From positions 1-58,057 of IMG/VR virus record IMGVR_UViG_3300044841_000028: a stretch of 58,057 nucleotides of DNA; one strand, written 5' to 3'. Both the position numbers and the translations under genes were made by a program. The notes beneath the pieces were generated by a model, which worked only from the letters and a program-made list of their open reading frames with translations, was not told the origin of the DNA and did no database searches. Positions 14,457 to 23,224 of this stretch are shown one piece after another; within the stretch, counting starts at the first letter, position 1, and each line of letters begins with the position of its first letter. The stretch comes from a virus.

Positions 14457-15970
14457 GGCACGCTAGGCGCGACGGGCTCAGGTTGGGGTTGGTTCGCCGA
14501 CGCGGTAGTTGTCTCGGTGACCCGAACCTGACCGGCAACAGCGGAACCCAACGCCATGTCCAGGATGGCGTCCTGCTGCAACTCTTGCTCGTTCTGCTGG
14601 ATCTCGTCCGGTGTCATCTCCATGACGTCCTGCAGAATCCGCGGCCGCGACATGATGCCCCGCAGCTTCGTCGAAGCATCCGCCCTCGCCGTGAGGGAGA
14701 ACGACTCGATCGGACCCCACAGCAACTCGATGTTCGCCGTGCGGTCCGATTCGCCGGCGAACGCGAAGGCCATCTTCCACAACTCCACCAAACGCGGATT
14801 CAGACGTGCCCGACGGTCTTTCACCTTGAACACCAAACCCTCACGCATCAGGGCAGCGCCCTCGGCGGAACCGTTCGCCGCATCGGGGGTGATCAAGTGC
14901 AAAGGGGTACTGGTGACGGCGGCAAATTCCTTCACGTCATCCCGGATGGCGGTGATCAACCCGGTCATGTCGGCCGGGTTTGACTCCCAGAACGTCGTCC
15001 CCGCCGGGACCTGCCACAGCGCACCAGGGTCTGCGGTAAAGACCGCATTCAGGTCGACCTGCTCAGCTTCGGCTTCGCCTTCACCCTCATCGTCACCCTC
15101 GAGGTCGCCGATCACGGCGCGCTGCTTGAACGACTGATATGCCGTGATGACGATCCGCTGCAGGATCGCATCGTTGATGCGGTCCAACAGGTCGAGGTGG
15201 GGCTCGAACTCCCCCAACCCCCGTGCATTGCACAGCTGCACGACGGGAACTCGCCCGATGCCCGCAAGTTCAGGAAGATCGACAGGTGGGCCATCCCAAT
15301 CGAACGATGCCGCAGTAAAACCTTGCTGGACGGCCAACGTTCCAGATGGTCCGGAAGCCTTGTACTGCTTCCCATCGTGGAACAACCACGCCACAGTCCG
15401 GCCTGCAACCGGGTCGTAGCCCAACTTCAGGGCGGCTTGTAACTGGTTGGGGTTCATCGGGTCCGGCTCACCAATGCAGAACCGGGGGTCCTCCGCCGTG
15501 ATCAACGGAGTCCGATCAGATGACCCTGGAGCAGCCGGAATGACCATCAAATATGATTCCGACATCACGAACAGGTACATGAACGCGTCTTTGATCGCCG
15601 CGGCGAAGTTCGAGTAGTTCATGATGCGCTTCGCGACGTCATCACCCTCGACGCCGTCCTGCACACCGGTACGAACCCCGTTGAGCTCCATGCGGTCCAA
15701 CATTGGGGTGATCGCCATCGGCGCATAGGTTGCGCGGCCTTTGCGCAGCACGTCGCGGAACGTATCGGTGTATTCATGCGCCACATGCGGCAACGGTGGG
15801 CACCCAATGTAGTACGACCACAGCATGTTCAACCGTTGACGGCGAGTCCGATAGATGCGCGGCTGCAGGAACAGTTCCTGCAGGTCATAGGTGGTGTCTC
15901 GCGCAATGAACTTCATGCACAGGTGGTTGAGCCACCATTCGGGAGTGCCTGGGACGTTATAGCCGTCCAC
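14453..15970 (-). CDS. Portal protein
   Basis: This 505-aa protein lies directly after the large terminase subunit. It has an SPP1/HK97-type portal composition: RRQRLNMLWSYYIGCPPLPH near the start, MNYSNFAAAIKDAFMYLFVM in the clip/wing region and TPLHLITPDAANGSAEGA toward the stem. An acidic Glu/Asp stretch precedes the crown region. It would form the dodecameric vertex through which DNA passes. Confidence 0.9.
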   Translation of the reverse strand: MDGYNVPGTPEWWLNHLCMKFIARDTTYDLQELFLQPRIYRTRRQRLNMLWSYYIGCPPLPHVAHEYTDTFRDVLRKGRATYAPMAITPMLDRMELNGVRTGVQDGVEGDDVAKRIMNYSNFAAAIKDAFMYLFVMSESYLMVIPAAPGSSDRTPLITAEDPRFCIGEPDPMNPNQLQAALKLGYDPVAGRTVAWLFHDGKQYKASGPSGTLAVQQGFTAASFDWDGPPVDLPELAGIGRVPVVQLCNARGLGEFEPHLDLLDRINDAILQRIVITAYQSFKQRAVIGDLEGDDEGEGEAEAEQVDLNAVFTADPGALWQVPAGTTFWESNPADMTGLITAIRDDVKEFAAVTSTPLHLITPDAANGSAEGAALMREGLVFKVKDRRARLNPRLVELWKMAFAFAGESDRTANIELLWGPIESFSLTARADASTKLRGIMSRPRILQDVMEMTPDEIQQNEQELQQDAILDMALGSAVAGQVRVTETTTASANQPQPEPVAPSVP

Positions 15971-15979
15971 GAAACCTCC

Positions 15980-17704
15980 CTATCTGATGCGTTGGACGCT
16001 CTGGCGGCGTTTGCGTTTACCGAGTCCGGCTGAGACGGCGTCGAGTCGGGCTTTCCACGCCATCGTCGAGGCGTAGGCGGCGTCGATCTTGTCCGGAGAG
16101 TCCGGAAACGCCTTGTACAGCAGATATCCGGTCCGGAACTTTCTCCGGCGGGCGTTCAACACATGCCGTGTGAGGGCAGAGGATCCGTCGTGGGTGCATT
16201 CACCGTTGGTGATCGCCGAGTAGAGGTTCTTCACCGCTTCGACGGCGTTGGTGTCCTTACCTCGAGGCCACGCCGCGATCGGCCGGCGCTGAGAAGCCCG
16301 CACCTTCTGGTGGAGTTTGGCGCCGAACGCTGCTTCCCACTTCGCGATGTACTCATTCCACCCCGAAGGGTCCGCGTAGAACCCCACCACGGTGTACTTG
16401 CGGAAAGCCAGGCGAACAGCCGCATCAACCTCAGCCGCTGGCGGTACCCACGCCTCTTTGACGAGTTTCCCGTCGGCGTCACGCTGCTTGGATGTAGTGC
16501 GTGGTTCCTCCCACACACTGCGTTCACCGATCTCGAACAAATGCCCATCCGACACCCGACACCCGATCAACGCCGTCGCGTCTGCGCGGCCCTTCGTGCG
16601 ACCCATCGACCCGTCGAACCCGAGAACGATGACGTCGTTGTCGGACAACGGGACGAAGAGCTCTCTGTTGGCGTCACTTTCGGCGTAGCACGCGCCCCAC
16701 TCTGGGGACGACACCCAAGAATCGGATGCGTGGGTGATCTGATTCAGTAGATCGGACCGCAGCTGCTGTACATCGGAAGCTGGGTCGTGCACCAACTCGA
16801 CGAGCGCGTCCAGGTCGGAATGCCCAGGCTGGCAAGGCGGATCGTGAATGACGCACCCGCCGGGATGCGCCGAAGAGTCACCGTAGGCGACCCGCAACCC
16901 CAATAGCAGGGAGTCCTCGTCCGACATGTCCGTGTCGGCCGGCGCTTCCCGATGGTCATACAACAGGCCGGGATTCCTCGCCCGACCCTCTCGAATGTCC
17001 GCCGCGTAGGCGGCGGATGCCTCAGCCACCGATCCCTCGCCGGGGATGAAAGCGTTCGGCGACTCAAGCGTCCGGCCGCCGTTCTTGTGCGCGTTCGTCC
17101 GAATCGCCTGCGCGAGTTTCGGGCCCCCGTTCGACGGAACCCACTCCTCCGTCTGATCCAACGTCGCGAACGTGACCGGAGCGCCCTTAGTCGTCCTGGC
17201 CGCCGCGGTGATCTGCTCTATCCGACCCCGAGGGAGGAACACCACCGTGTCCAACGGTTCCAAGCCTGGGTAATTGTCCAAGACTGGCCCTTCGCGGACC
17301 ATCTCCAACAACGGCTGCCACGTGTTCTTGGTCTGCTCTTCCGAAACAGCTGCAATGTGGATCAGCGGCGTTCGGATCGTGCGCCACGGCTTCCCGACGG
17401 GTTGGCCGGCGGCATCCCAACCATCCGGGACGACATCCGCCAAGCCTTCGACGATGGCCAAAGCGCCCAGGATCGGAGACTTGCCCCAACCTCTCGGCCT
17501 GCCCAATAGCCCTCGGTGGTAGCGGAATCGCCCCGTCGTCGGGTCAAGTTCATACCAGCGGAGGATGAAGTCCTCTTGCTCCCGATACGGAACGAAAGCC
17601 TCGTACTCGTCCTTACCCGGAGCGGCGAGGTTCTCTTCGATCCAATCGAGGACGTAATACCCCAGCGTCGGAACTTCTCCCGGCTCTGAGGGCTTCCACG
17701 GCAC
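15980..17704 (-). CDS. Terminase large subunit
   Basis: This 574-aa protein has a P-loop GRPRGWGKS at residues 68-76, a Walker B-like stretch TFATLDQTEEW near 178-188 and an RNase H-type nuclease motif LGFDGSMGRTKGRADATAL near 350. This is a full-length ATPase plus nuclease packaging motor. It starts at the stop of the small subunit gene (17704 shared). A 9-bp gap separates it from portal. Confidence 0.95.
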   Translation of the reverse strand: MPWKPSEPGEVPTLGYYVLDWIEENLAAPGKDEYEAFVPYREQEDFILRWYELDPTTGRFRYHRGLLGRPRGWGKSPILGALAIVEGLADVVPDGWDAAGQPVGKPWRTIRTPLIHIAAVSEEQTKNTWQPLLEMVREGPVLDNYPGLEPLDTVVFLPRGRIEQITAAARTTKGAPVTFATLDQTEEWVPSNGGPKLAQAIRTNAHKNGGRTLESPNAFIPGEGSVAEASAAYAADIREGRARNPGLLYDHREAPADTDMSDEDSLLLGLRVAYGDSSAHPGGCVIHDPPCQPGHSDLDALVELVHDPASDVQQLRSDLLNQITHASDSWVSSPEWGACYAESDANRELFVPLSDNDVIVLGFDGSMGRTKGRADATALIGCRVSDGHLFEIGERSVWEEPRTTSKQRDADGKLVKEAWVPPAAEVDAAVRLAFRKYTVVGFYADPSGWNEYIAKWEAAFGAKLHQKVRASQRRPIAAWPRGKDTNAVEAVKNLYSAITNGECTHDGSSALTRHVLNARRRKFRTGYLLYKAFPDSPDKIDAAYASTMAWKARLDAVSAGLGKRKRRQSVQRIR

Positions 17705-18132
17705 TAGACCGCTTTGAGCGGGCCACGACGAGCACGGGACGAATCGCCCTGCTTCGCGGCGCGCTTCTCGTCCTTCTCATCGGCATCGGCGAACACCATC
17801 CGCAGCCGAGCCCGATCCTCCGGAGTCGCACCAAACTTCGCGACCCGCAACCGAACCTCAGCCGCCAACGTCCACTGGCCCTTCGACCACATCGCCGTGT
17901 GCATCAGAGCGGTATCCGCCAGGAAGGACCAGTCGGATTCCGTGAAGGTGTCGGCCTGAGCCGAACGCTTCCACATCTCCCACCAATCCACCGTCTGCGG
18001 ATGCCACTCCACACCCTCAGGTAGCGAAGGCGCTTCGGCGCGTTGGAATCTCAACACCACAGACGGCACCGGATCCTTGTTCGCCCGCGCCCTACGCCCT
18101 GCCGGCTTCGGTGCGGGACCCATTCCAGCCAT
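17704..18132 (-). CDS. Terminase small subunit
   Basis: This 142-aa protein has a basic N terminus (GRRARANKDP), a conserved P-VEWHPQTVDWWEMWKRS segment and LARLRMVFADA-like helices, as in actinophage small terminase subunits. It would recognise the packaging site, for which the gap just upstream (18133-18345) is the best candidate. ATG 18132 is preceded by GAGGAG. Confidence 0.85.
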   Translation of the reverse strand: MAGMGPAPKPAGRRARANKDPVPSVVLRFQRAEAPSLPEGVEWHPQTVDWWEMWKRSAQADTFTESDWSFLADTALMHTAMWSKGQWTLAAEVRLRVAKFGATPEDRARLRMVFADADEKDEKRAAKQGDSSRARRGPLKAV

Positions 18133-18345
18133 GACGGCTCCTCTCGGGTCAAAATCAGTGCGACCTGCGGTTATCCAAGTGCCACCTGCAGAAACGCAGC
18201 ACTCGCGATTGCCCCAGACCCGTAGCCACCGCTAGCCGCAGACGGCATAGGTGGACAGACTGACCGGGCGGGGTGGTGCCACCCCCTGGCATACCCGCAG
18301 GTCAGAGGCATTCCTCGGCATACCAGCAGGTCAGTGGTGGTGCGG
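18133..18345. other. Non-coding gap: candidate packaging (cos/pac) region
   Basis: This is a 213-bp gap between the HNH gene and the small terminase gene in a genome that otherwise overlaps genes by a few bases. It contains an inverted repeat GGGGTGG-TG-CCACCCC (18270-18285) and the 18-bp direct repeats annotated separately. In cos phages with an HNH protein beside terminase, the cut site and terminase-binding repeats occupy this position. No overhang can be read from sequence. Confidence 0.5.
18288..18334. repeat. Pair of 18-bp direct repeats near terminase
   Basis: GGCATACCCGCAGGTCAG (18288-18305) and GGCATACCAGCAGGTCAG (18317-18334) differ at one base and start 29 bp apart. They are candidate small-terminase binding sites. 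Confidence 0.6.
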
Positions 18346-18645
18346 TCAGATGTGGCCGGGGTGCCGGTCGGGAGGGCGTCGCCACTCGACGCGCCTGCCG
18401 GCCGCTGCTTCCCGGCTGGTCTTCACCTGGTGGCACGGCCCGCACACGGCCTGGAGGTCGTCGACCTTGACGGGTGCTTGGCCTCGGGATTGGTGGCCTG
18501 TGCTGGCGAGGTTGGTGATGTGGTCGGCTTCGGTGGCGTATCCGATGCACACGTCGTAGTCGAGTTGGCACTCGTAGTTGTCTCGCTCAAGTGCTTGCTT
18601 GCGGGCCTTGCGCCACCCTGTGGTGCTGCCCTGTCCCCATGTCAT
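18346..18645 (-). CDS. HNH endonuclease next to terminase
   Basis: This 99-aa protein has Cys26, EADHI near 39-43 and a C-x2-C-H ending (AVCGPCHQVKTSREA), the compact HNH fold of head-gene-associated nucleases. Small HNH proteins encoded beside terminase are needed for cos cleavage in several phages, which fits its place just upstream of the putative packaging site. The start at ATG 18645 lies just after the EndoVII gene's stop. Confidence 0.85.
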   Translation of the reverse strand: MTWGQGSTTGWRKARKQALERDNYECQLDYDVCIGYATEADHITNLASTGHQSRGQAPVKVDDLQAVCGPCHQVKTSREAAAGRRVEWRRPPDRHPGHI

Positions 18646-18647
18646 GG

Positions 18648-19304
18648 CTAGCCGATGGGCGCGTGCTGCTGTAGGTAGGTGATGGCCTGGAGTAGTCGGT
18701 CTGGGTTGTCTTCTGCGTGGCCCAGCATGAGGTTGCAGTTGGTGCACAGCAGGCCGCGTACGCAGTGGCCGCAGGAGCCCTTGCCGGGGCAGCATGCGTG
18801 GTCGTGGTCTATCTGCCATCCGCGTCCGGGATCGTCGGTGGTGCAGATGGCGCAGCGCCCATGCTGTGTGGCGAGTAGTTCGTCGAAGCGCTCAAGGGTG
18901 ATGGAGTACAGCCGCAGTGTGCGGCGGCGTTCCTTCTCGCGTTCCCTCAGTGGGTCGCGCTTGTCCACCTTGCAATCCGGGCAGACCGGCTTGCCTACTC
19001 GGGCTACCGCGGTTGACCCACAGGCGCATTGCCTGACGTGGACGGGTGCTTGTCTGGTGGCGGCCTGCATGCGGCAACGTTCGGTGCAGTACATGCGCGC
19101 CTTGGTGACCTTGGCGTAGGTGAACGTCTCGGTGCAGTGTTGGCATATCTGGGTGCGTTCACCGGTGTCGAGCGGGTTGGTGGCGCGGTAGTTCTGCCAG
19201 CGTTGTGTTGCGCAGGCTTTGGAATCGTGAAGAAATGCAGTAGGTGCCTGCAAGACAAGCCGTTCGACATCCCGCATGAACCCGACATTTCTGTGCCGGT
19301 TCAT
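18648..19304 (-). CDS. Recombination endonuclease VII-like protein with N-terminal zinc fingers
   Basis: This 218-aa protein ends in an endonuclease VII (His-Me finger) domain: CAIC at 151-154, IDHDH at 165-169, then GLLCTNCNLMLGHAEDNP at 184-201. These enzymes resolve branched DNA or act as homing nucleases. The N-terminal half has extra Cys pairs (CQHC, YCTERCR, CACG, CPDC), probably zinc ribbons for DNA binding. It is last but one in the early operon, just before the packaging region. Confidence 0.85.
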   Translation of the reverse strand: MNRHRNVGFMRDVERLVLQAPTAFLHDSKACATQRWQNYRATNPLDTGERTQICQHCTETFTYAKVTKARMYCTERCRMQAATRQAPVHVRQCACGSTAVARVGKPVCPDCKVDKRDPLREREKERRRTLRLYSITLERFDELLATQHGRCAICTTDDPGRGWQIDHDHACCPGKGSCGHCVRGLLCTNCNLMLGHAEDNPDRLLQAITYLQQHAPIG

Positions 19305-19561
19305 TCGCTCCCGGGTAGTGAGAGTTGGTCAGGGCCAGGAGTAGGGACATCCACGACGAGGCTCCAGCCGTCTGGTCGTGTGTCGACGCGGACGGTGAGT
19401 GGTCCTAGTGGGCAGTTGGGGGCTGAGAGTTCCCGCTGTAGCTGCGCCGCGAGCATGGTCAAGCCCATGCGTTTCTGTTGCGGGGTCAATGGCTTGTTGG
19501 GGTTGAGCTTCGCCCGATCCGCTTCGGTGAGGAAGCTGGGGCGAGGGGGAAGGTCAGGCAT
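19301..19561 (-). CDS. Hypothetical protein, 86 aa
   Basis: ATG 19561 overlaps the upstream gene by 8 bp, and the stop overlaps the EndoVII start by 4 bp, so it is coupled on both sides. Pro-rich N terminus (LPPRPSFLTEADRAKL), amphipathic helix (MGLTMLAAQLQREL), then beta-type segment. No family recognised. Confidence 0.6.
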   Translation of the reverse strand: MPDLPPRPSFLTEADRAKLNPNKPLTPQQKRMGLTMLAAQLQRELSAPNCPLGPLTVRVDTRPDGWSLVVDVPTPGPDQLSLPGSE

Positions 19562-19736
19562 GGTGTTCCGCGATGTGGGCACGCAGGTAGTCGATGGTGC
19601 CCTTTTCCCAGCGGATGGTGATGCTGCCATTCTCTTCGTCGCGTTGATACACGGCGTGGGCCATGAGGAACCGCTCGGAGCAGCCTTGCTCGCAGTGGAC
19701 TTCGACGATGGTGATCAGGTCGTCCTCGACGCTCAT
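19554..19736 (-). CDS. Hypothetical protein, 60 aa
   Basis: ATG 19736 overlaps the preceding stop. Contains VHCEQGCSERF and the strand-like ITIRWEKGTIDYL. Two cysteines only. Not recognised. Confidence 0.6.
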   Translation of the reverse strand: MSVEDDLITIVEVHCEQGCSERFLMAHAVYQRDEENGSITIRWEKGTIDYLRAHIAEHHA

Positions 19737-20134
19737 TCGCACGCACATCCCTCTGTGGGCTCACCGCGGAAGTACCGGCGCAGGGTGGCGCCGCTGGTGG
19801 TGGCTTGTTGGGGGTTGGTGAGTCGGAGGTCGAATAGGTGGCCGCCGCAATGACACTGCACACGGACCGCCTTCGTGGCGTCGGGTTCCGTGGCACGGTT
19901 TCGGAGGTCTGACAGTTCATCGTTGCGGACGATGGTGAAACCCTCTGATTCGATGGTGTGCACCACCGACACCGCGAAACGCTCCCCAGCCTTGGAGACG
20001 ACTTCCTGCATGGCTGGCTGCAACGTGGACGTCTTCCCGAGCACCGACGCGGTGGGTTGGCCGTCTGGGTGGGAGAGGTCGCCTAGTCGCGTTTTGAGGA
20101 TCTCCACCACCGCAACGGCGTTCACATCGGTCAT
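19733..20134 (-). CDS. Hypothetical protein with C-terminal Cys motif, 133 aa
   Basis: ATG 20134 is preceded by GGGAGGAAC, a good ribosome site, and about 90 bp of non-coding sequence. Residues about 1-85 are mixed alpha/beta. The end has QCHCGGHLFDLRL and GCACE, a possible zinc site. It may start its own translation block after the preceding gap. Confidence 0.6.
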   Translation of the reverse strand: MTDVNAVAVVEILKTRLGDLSHPDGQPTASVLGKTSTLQPAMQEVVSKAGERFAVSVVHTIESEGFTIVRNDELSDLRNRATEPDATKAVRVQCHCGGHLFDLRLTNPQQATTSGATLRRYFRGEPTEGCACE

Positions 20135-20224
20135 GCGTTCCTCCCGTGGGCTCGGGGTGTAGCTCGGGGTTGTAGCAAAGTGGCAGATACTGGTGTCTGC
20201 GCGTTTTGACCGCATCTAGCTACT

Positions 20225-20410
20225 TCAGTGGCTGGCGACGTGCTCGCGGATGCGCGCCTTGGACTCGGCGGTGACATGCGACTTGACGTCGATGTATATG
20301 CGGCCATATGGGTCAGTTCGCGACGGATCTAGGTTGCACAGGTCGATATCCGACTCCACGTGCAACGATTCACCGCATTCTGGACAGCCGATGATGGTGC
20401 TCACGCTCAT
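20225..20410 (-). CDS. Small zinc-ribbon protein, 61 aa
   Basis: ATG 20410 overlaps the previous stop (ATGA). IIGCPECGESLHV gives one CxxC pair, with a later Cys and C-terminal His residues. Probably metal or nucleic-acid binding; function unknown. Confidence 0.6.
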   Translation of the reverse strand: MSVSTIIGCPECGESLHVESDIDLCNLDPSRTDPYGRIYIDVKSHVTAESKARIREHVASH

Positions 20411-20511
20411 TGGCCTAGCTCCTTGACGTCTTCGATGCAGCACTTGGCGTACTCCAACGCCACGATTAGTTCGGCCGACAAAGCCACGTACTCGTCATCC
20501 GAGTAGCTCAC
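20407..20511 (-). CDS. Very small ORF, 34 aa
   Basis: GTG 20511 overlaps the previous stop (GTGA) and the ORF ends in ATGA with the next gene. It fills the gap exactly, which supports its reality. Helical, acidic, with a CC pair (YAKCCIEDVKE). Function unknown. Confidence 0.55.
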   Translation of the reverse strand: MSYSDDEYVALSAELIVALEYAKCCIEDVKELGQ

Positions 20512-20672
20512 GCGTCTGACCACACTTCATCGGACTGCTGCAACAACCATTCATCGAGGAGGGCGTCGAGCTCTTCGAGCCACATGGCTAAATCGGCTTC
20601 ACAGCCGTCACGCTTTGCAGCGCGTAGGTTTTCGCTGGCGCTCGCGAGCCGACGTCCAAGATCAGTGGGCAT
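20508..20672 (-). CDS. Small helical protein, 54 aa
   Basis: ATG 20672 is the first gene after an intrinsic terminator. The protein is helical (LASASENLRAAKRDG, then LAMWLEELDALLDEWLLQQ). A short palindrome CCCGATTCGGG lies just upstream of the start. Function unknown. Confidence 0.55.
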   Translation of the reverse strand: MPTDLGRRLASASENLRAAKRDGCEADLAMWLEELDALLDEWLLQQSDEVWSDA

Positions 20673-20700
20673 CTCAACACCCCGATTCGGGAATGAGAAA

Positions 20701-20728
20701 ACGCCCCGGCTTGAATGCTCGGGGCGTC
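20701..20728 (-). terminator. Intrinsic terminator inside the early region
   Basis: On the minus strand ACGCCCCG, an 11-nt loop, then CGGGGCG are followed by TTTTC. It separates the gene ending at 20851 from the block starting at 20672. The 120 bp between that stop and the hairpin show no convincing gene. Confidence 0.8.
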
Positions 20729-20850
20729 TAGACGAGGTCGTGGCATAGGTCGACCTACGACATCTCAGAACCCATTGAACCATACGAAGGGGTTTTATCC
20801 AGGTAGCACACAGGTCCGACACGCCGCCGATAGTGCCTACTTTTGTCGAA

Positions 20851-21048
20851 CTAGCCGGATTTGCTTGGGGGGAACCTTTCCCCGAGGTAGCAGTCGAGTC
20901 CTGGTATCCAGGCTCGCGCCTCGTTGGGTGCGTGGTGGTGATCACCGGGAGTCGAGTGAGGGCAGCCGCCGTCAACGAGGTAGCGACAGCACGGATGGAT
21001 GAACCCGCACACGCAGGGGTTGTCGCCACCGTTCGGTGTGATCTTCAC
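20851..21048 (-). CDS. Cys-rich small protein, 65 aa
   Basis: GTG 21048 is chosen because AGGAGG lies upstream. Cys/His-rich start (NPCVCGFIHPCCRYL, GGCPHSTPGDHHH) suggests a zinc site. It is the last gene before the terminator at 20701-20728. Function unknown. Confidence 0.6.
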   Translation of the reverse strand: MKITPNGGDNPCVCGFIHPCCRYLVDGGCPHSTPGDHHHAPNEARAWIPGLDCYLGERFPPSKSG

Positions 21049-21160
21049 GTTTTTCCGCCTCCTGTTGATAATCGTGCGGTCGGTCACACGCTGAGCTGAA
21101 CGCGATGATGGGCGGTGACCAAGCACGCAAGGCCACAGAGTATTCCGGTCCTATGTCAGG

Positions 21161-21394
21161 TCAGTCGTCGGCTACAAGCTCTTTGGTGGTGCGCCTGCCC
21201 GCCGTGGTTAGCAGATGGTCGCCCACCGTCGAGATGATCTCTTCTGCGCGTCGGTAGAACCCCTGGCGCTGCTCGTCAGTCATGGCTAGCCAGGCCGGAT
21301 AATCGTTTCCGGCTATAAGGGCAGCGATTCGGCCCACTAGGTAGTTCCGTGCCACGCCGGGGATCGGCGTCGAGCGAGTGCCGATGTCATCCAT
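21161..21394 (-). CDS. Hypothetical protein, 77 aa
   Basis: ATG 21394 is preceded by AAGGAG. Helical protein with GRIAALIAGNDYPAWLAMTDEQRQGFYRRA. The pattern recalls small mycobacteriophage early proteins; no function recognised. A 112-bp stretch to the next gene (21049-21160) holds no evident feature. Confidence 0.65.
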   Translation of the reverse strand: MDDIGTRSTPIPGVARNYLVGRIAALIAGNDYPAWLAMTDEQRQGFYRRAEEIISTVGDHLLTTAGRRTTKELVADD

Positions 21395-21431
21395 TGATTT
21401 CTCCTTGTGATTGCGTGCCGATAATCGGGCG

Positions 21432-21629
21432 TCAGGCCACATGGCTGACGGTCTGAAATGGTCCGTAGCGCGGCTCTGGCTCCCAGTCCGATTCGGTCGG
21501 TTCCCAGTCGCGGTCATCGCTGCCGGGGCGGCGATAGCGCCACTGATCGCCGTCGAACATCCAGTAGTCACCGTCGCGGTCCTGCCAGATGTAAGGGCGA
21601 TGTTCCGGCCCAAGCTCAGTCAATATCAC
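21432..21629 (-). CDS. Hypothetical acidic protein, 65 aa
   Basis: GTG 21629 start. Rich in Trp, Asp and Tyr (IWQDRDGDYWMFDGDQWRYR), a pattern common in short actinophage early proteins. Function unknown. Confidence 0.6.
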   Translation of the reverse strand: MILTELGPEHRPYIWQDRDGDYWMFDGDQWRYRRPGSDDRDWEPTESDWEPEPRYGPFQTVSHVA

Positions 21630-21662
21630 CGTGTGCTCCTCTGCCGATAATGCCGCGCACCG

Positions 21663-22652
21663 TCAGGCTCCGCGCTTGACGATGGACATCTGATGCTTCA
21701 CTCGCCGTACGTCGGCGAGCATGAACTGTGGGATGGTCTTGCCGCGATCGGTTGTCGTGTGGCCGCGCGGCTCGAGCAGCTTCTTGGCGTACCACCGCTG
21801 CAGGGTCTGTTGGGGAATGGGTTCCTTCAACCTCGGGAGCACCACTTGGCAGAGCTCTGGGATCGTGTAGCACGTGTAATGCGTCTCGTTGATCAGCCGC
21901 TCGATGAGGTCTTCGACGTTGTGAGTCTGCTTGCAGACGGGGCAACGGACGTCAACGGCATTGGCCCTGGCTTCCAAGCGAGTTGCGCACTTGGACCTAA
22001 CTTCAGCCATCACGAAACCCTTGTTGGTGTGCTCACCCGGGGTTGGGCACGGGCCGCACGTCTTCGGTTCCGGCGGCTTGTTCACCGCACGCTCCATACG
22101 CTCAGCGGCGTTGTGGATGTCCCGGAAGCACTCTTCGGCACACTCAGCCGAGGCAAGGGCTGGAACTCTGTCACGCAGCCATATGGCCATGCCTGAGGCG
22201 GTATGGATGCTGAAGCGCATCTCATTGGCGCGCAGTGGGCCGATGAAACTGGGATCTACCCAGTAGAGCCCGCGACGTTCGCAGACGTCCCGCACCCATG
22301 AGCCGAGCATGTTCTGCACGTCGTCGAACAGGTCGCTCGCGTGGGCGTTCACCCCGCCTTGAGCCAACAAACGAGCTCGGAGCTTGGCGTCCTCAAGGTC
22401 TTGTTCGAGCCTCCTCTGGCCCTCAGTCTTCTCGGTGCCATCCACTGCGGGCTTTGGATCGGCGTACTTCTCCAAGCCTGCTCTATGCCCACGCCGGCCA
22501 GGTTCACCGAGTCGCGCTTGACCGATGGAGGTTTCAGCGAGCCTGTCGAGCCACCACGGCATATCCGTGAGCGTCTTGTGCAGCTGCTCGACGCATGCCT
22601 GGCACAGGAACAGCGTGGACTTGCGGTCGCAGTGCAGGCATTTCACGCTCAT
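21663..22652 (-). CDS. Zinc-ribbon plus C-terminal HTH DNA-binding protein, 329 aa
   Basis: ATG 22652 gives an N-terminal ribbon (CLHCDRKSTLFLCQAC). The middle is helical. A second Cys cluster follows (TCGPCPTPGEH, then VRCPVCKQTHN). The C terminus (YTIPELCQVVLPRL, then IPQQTLQRWYAKKLLEP) is a MerR/excisionase-like winged helix. The longest protein of this part of the early region, probably a transcription or replication factor. The specific role is inferred. Confidence 0.7.
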   Translation of the reverse strand: MSVKCLHCDRKSTLFLCQACVEQLHKTLTDMPWWLDRLAETSIGQARLGEPGRRGHRAGLEKYADPKPAVDGTEKTEGQRRLEQDLEDAKLRARLLAQGGVNAHASDLFDDVQNMLGSWVRDVCERRGLYWVDPSFIGPLRANEMRFSIHTASGMAIWLRDRVPALASAECAEECFRDIHNAAERMERAVNKPPEPKTCGPCPTPGEHTNKGFVMAEVRSKCATRLEARANAVDVRCPVCKQTHNVEDLIERLINETHYTCYTIPELCQVVLPRLKEPIPQQTLQRWYAKKLLEPRGHTTTDRGKTIPQFMLADVRRVKHQMSIVKRGA

Positions 22653-22689
22653 TGACGGGCTCCGTCTTCGTCTACAGGCACGGCAGCGT

Positions 22690-23040
22690 TCACGGGTTAG
22701 CCTCCAACTCAGGTAGACCAATCTCGGCGTCGATAACAGGCTGATACGGCAGGTTCTCGCTCAGGAATACGACTGCGGTGGGTGGGTCGTAGCAGTCGTT
22801 CCACCTGCGTGTAGGGAACGTGGTTTCGGAGCGGTGGAACACGTCCATGCCGTAATGCCCGTCCGCGTACAGCGGGTCACGCTGCATGTCCTCGATGTCC
22901 AGGCCGCGAACCCCGTAAAGGCCGCACGGTTCATCGCTCTGAGACATCACCACAGGGGTTCGCGGGTCGACCTTGGACAGTTGGAGAATGAGTTCCCCCG
23001 CTGTCAGCGTCCTGCTGGACTTATAGCGTTCAGCTGACAT
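22690..23040 (-). CDS. Hypothetical protein, 116 aa
   Basis: ATG 23040 overlaps the previous gene by 11 bp. TAGELILQLSKVDPRTPVVM followed by a beta-rich half resembles a small family in actinophages (opening as in DUF-type 'vnfv/GIVM' proteins), but I cannot name it. Confidence 0.6.
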   Translation of the reverse strand: MSAERYKSSRTLTAGELILQLSKVDPRTPVVMSQSDEPCGLYGVRGLDIEDMQRDPLYADGHYGMDVFHRSETTFPTRRWNDCYDPPTAVVFLSENLPYQPVIDAEIGLPELEANP

Positions 23041-23224
23041 CAAAGCCGCCCTTCGGTGTTCTGTAGATGCCCACGTAGTCATTGCTGCGGGGTGCAGGGG
23101 AAGTGGTCCCGGGATCGCTGCCGTCGTCGGCGTGGAAGCACATACAGCCATCGGTGTGCCAGTTGATGCAGCAGTCCTCGTAATTCAGGTGAAGCCCTTG
23201 AGCGCATCCGCAGACACACGTCAT
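23030..23224 (-). CDS. Cys-rich small protein, 64 aa
   Basis: ATG 23224 is coupled to the upstream stop. Opens with TCVCGCAQGLHLNYEDCC and adds CMCFHAD: seven Cys and several His in 30 residues, so a zinc-binding fold. Function unknown. Confidence 0.65.
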   Translation of the reverse strand: MTCVCGCAQGLHLNYEDCCINWHTDGCMCFHADDGSDPGTTSPAPRSNDYVGIYRTPKGGFDVS

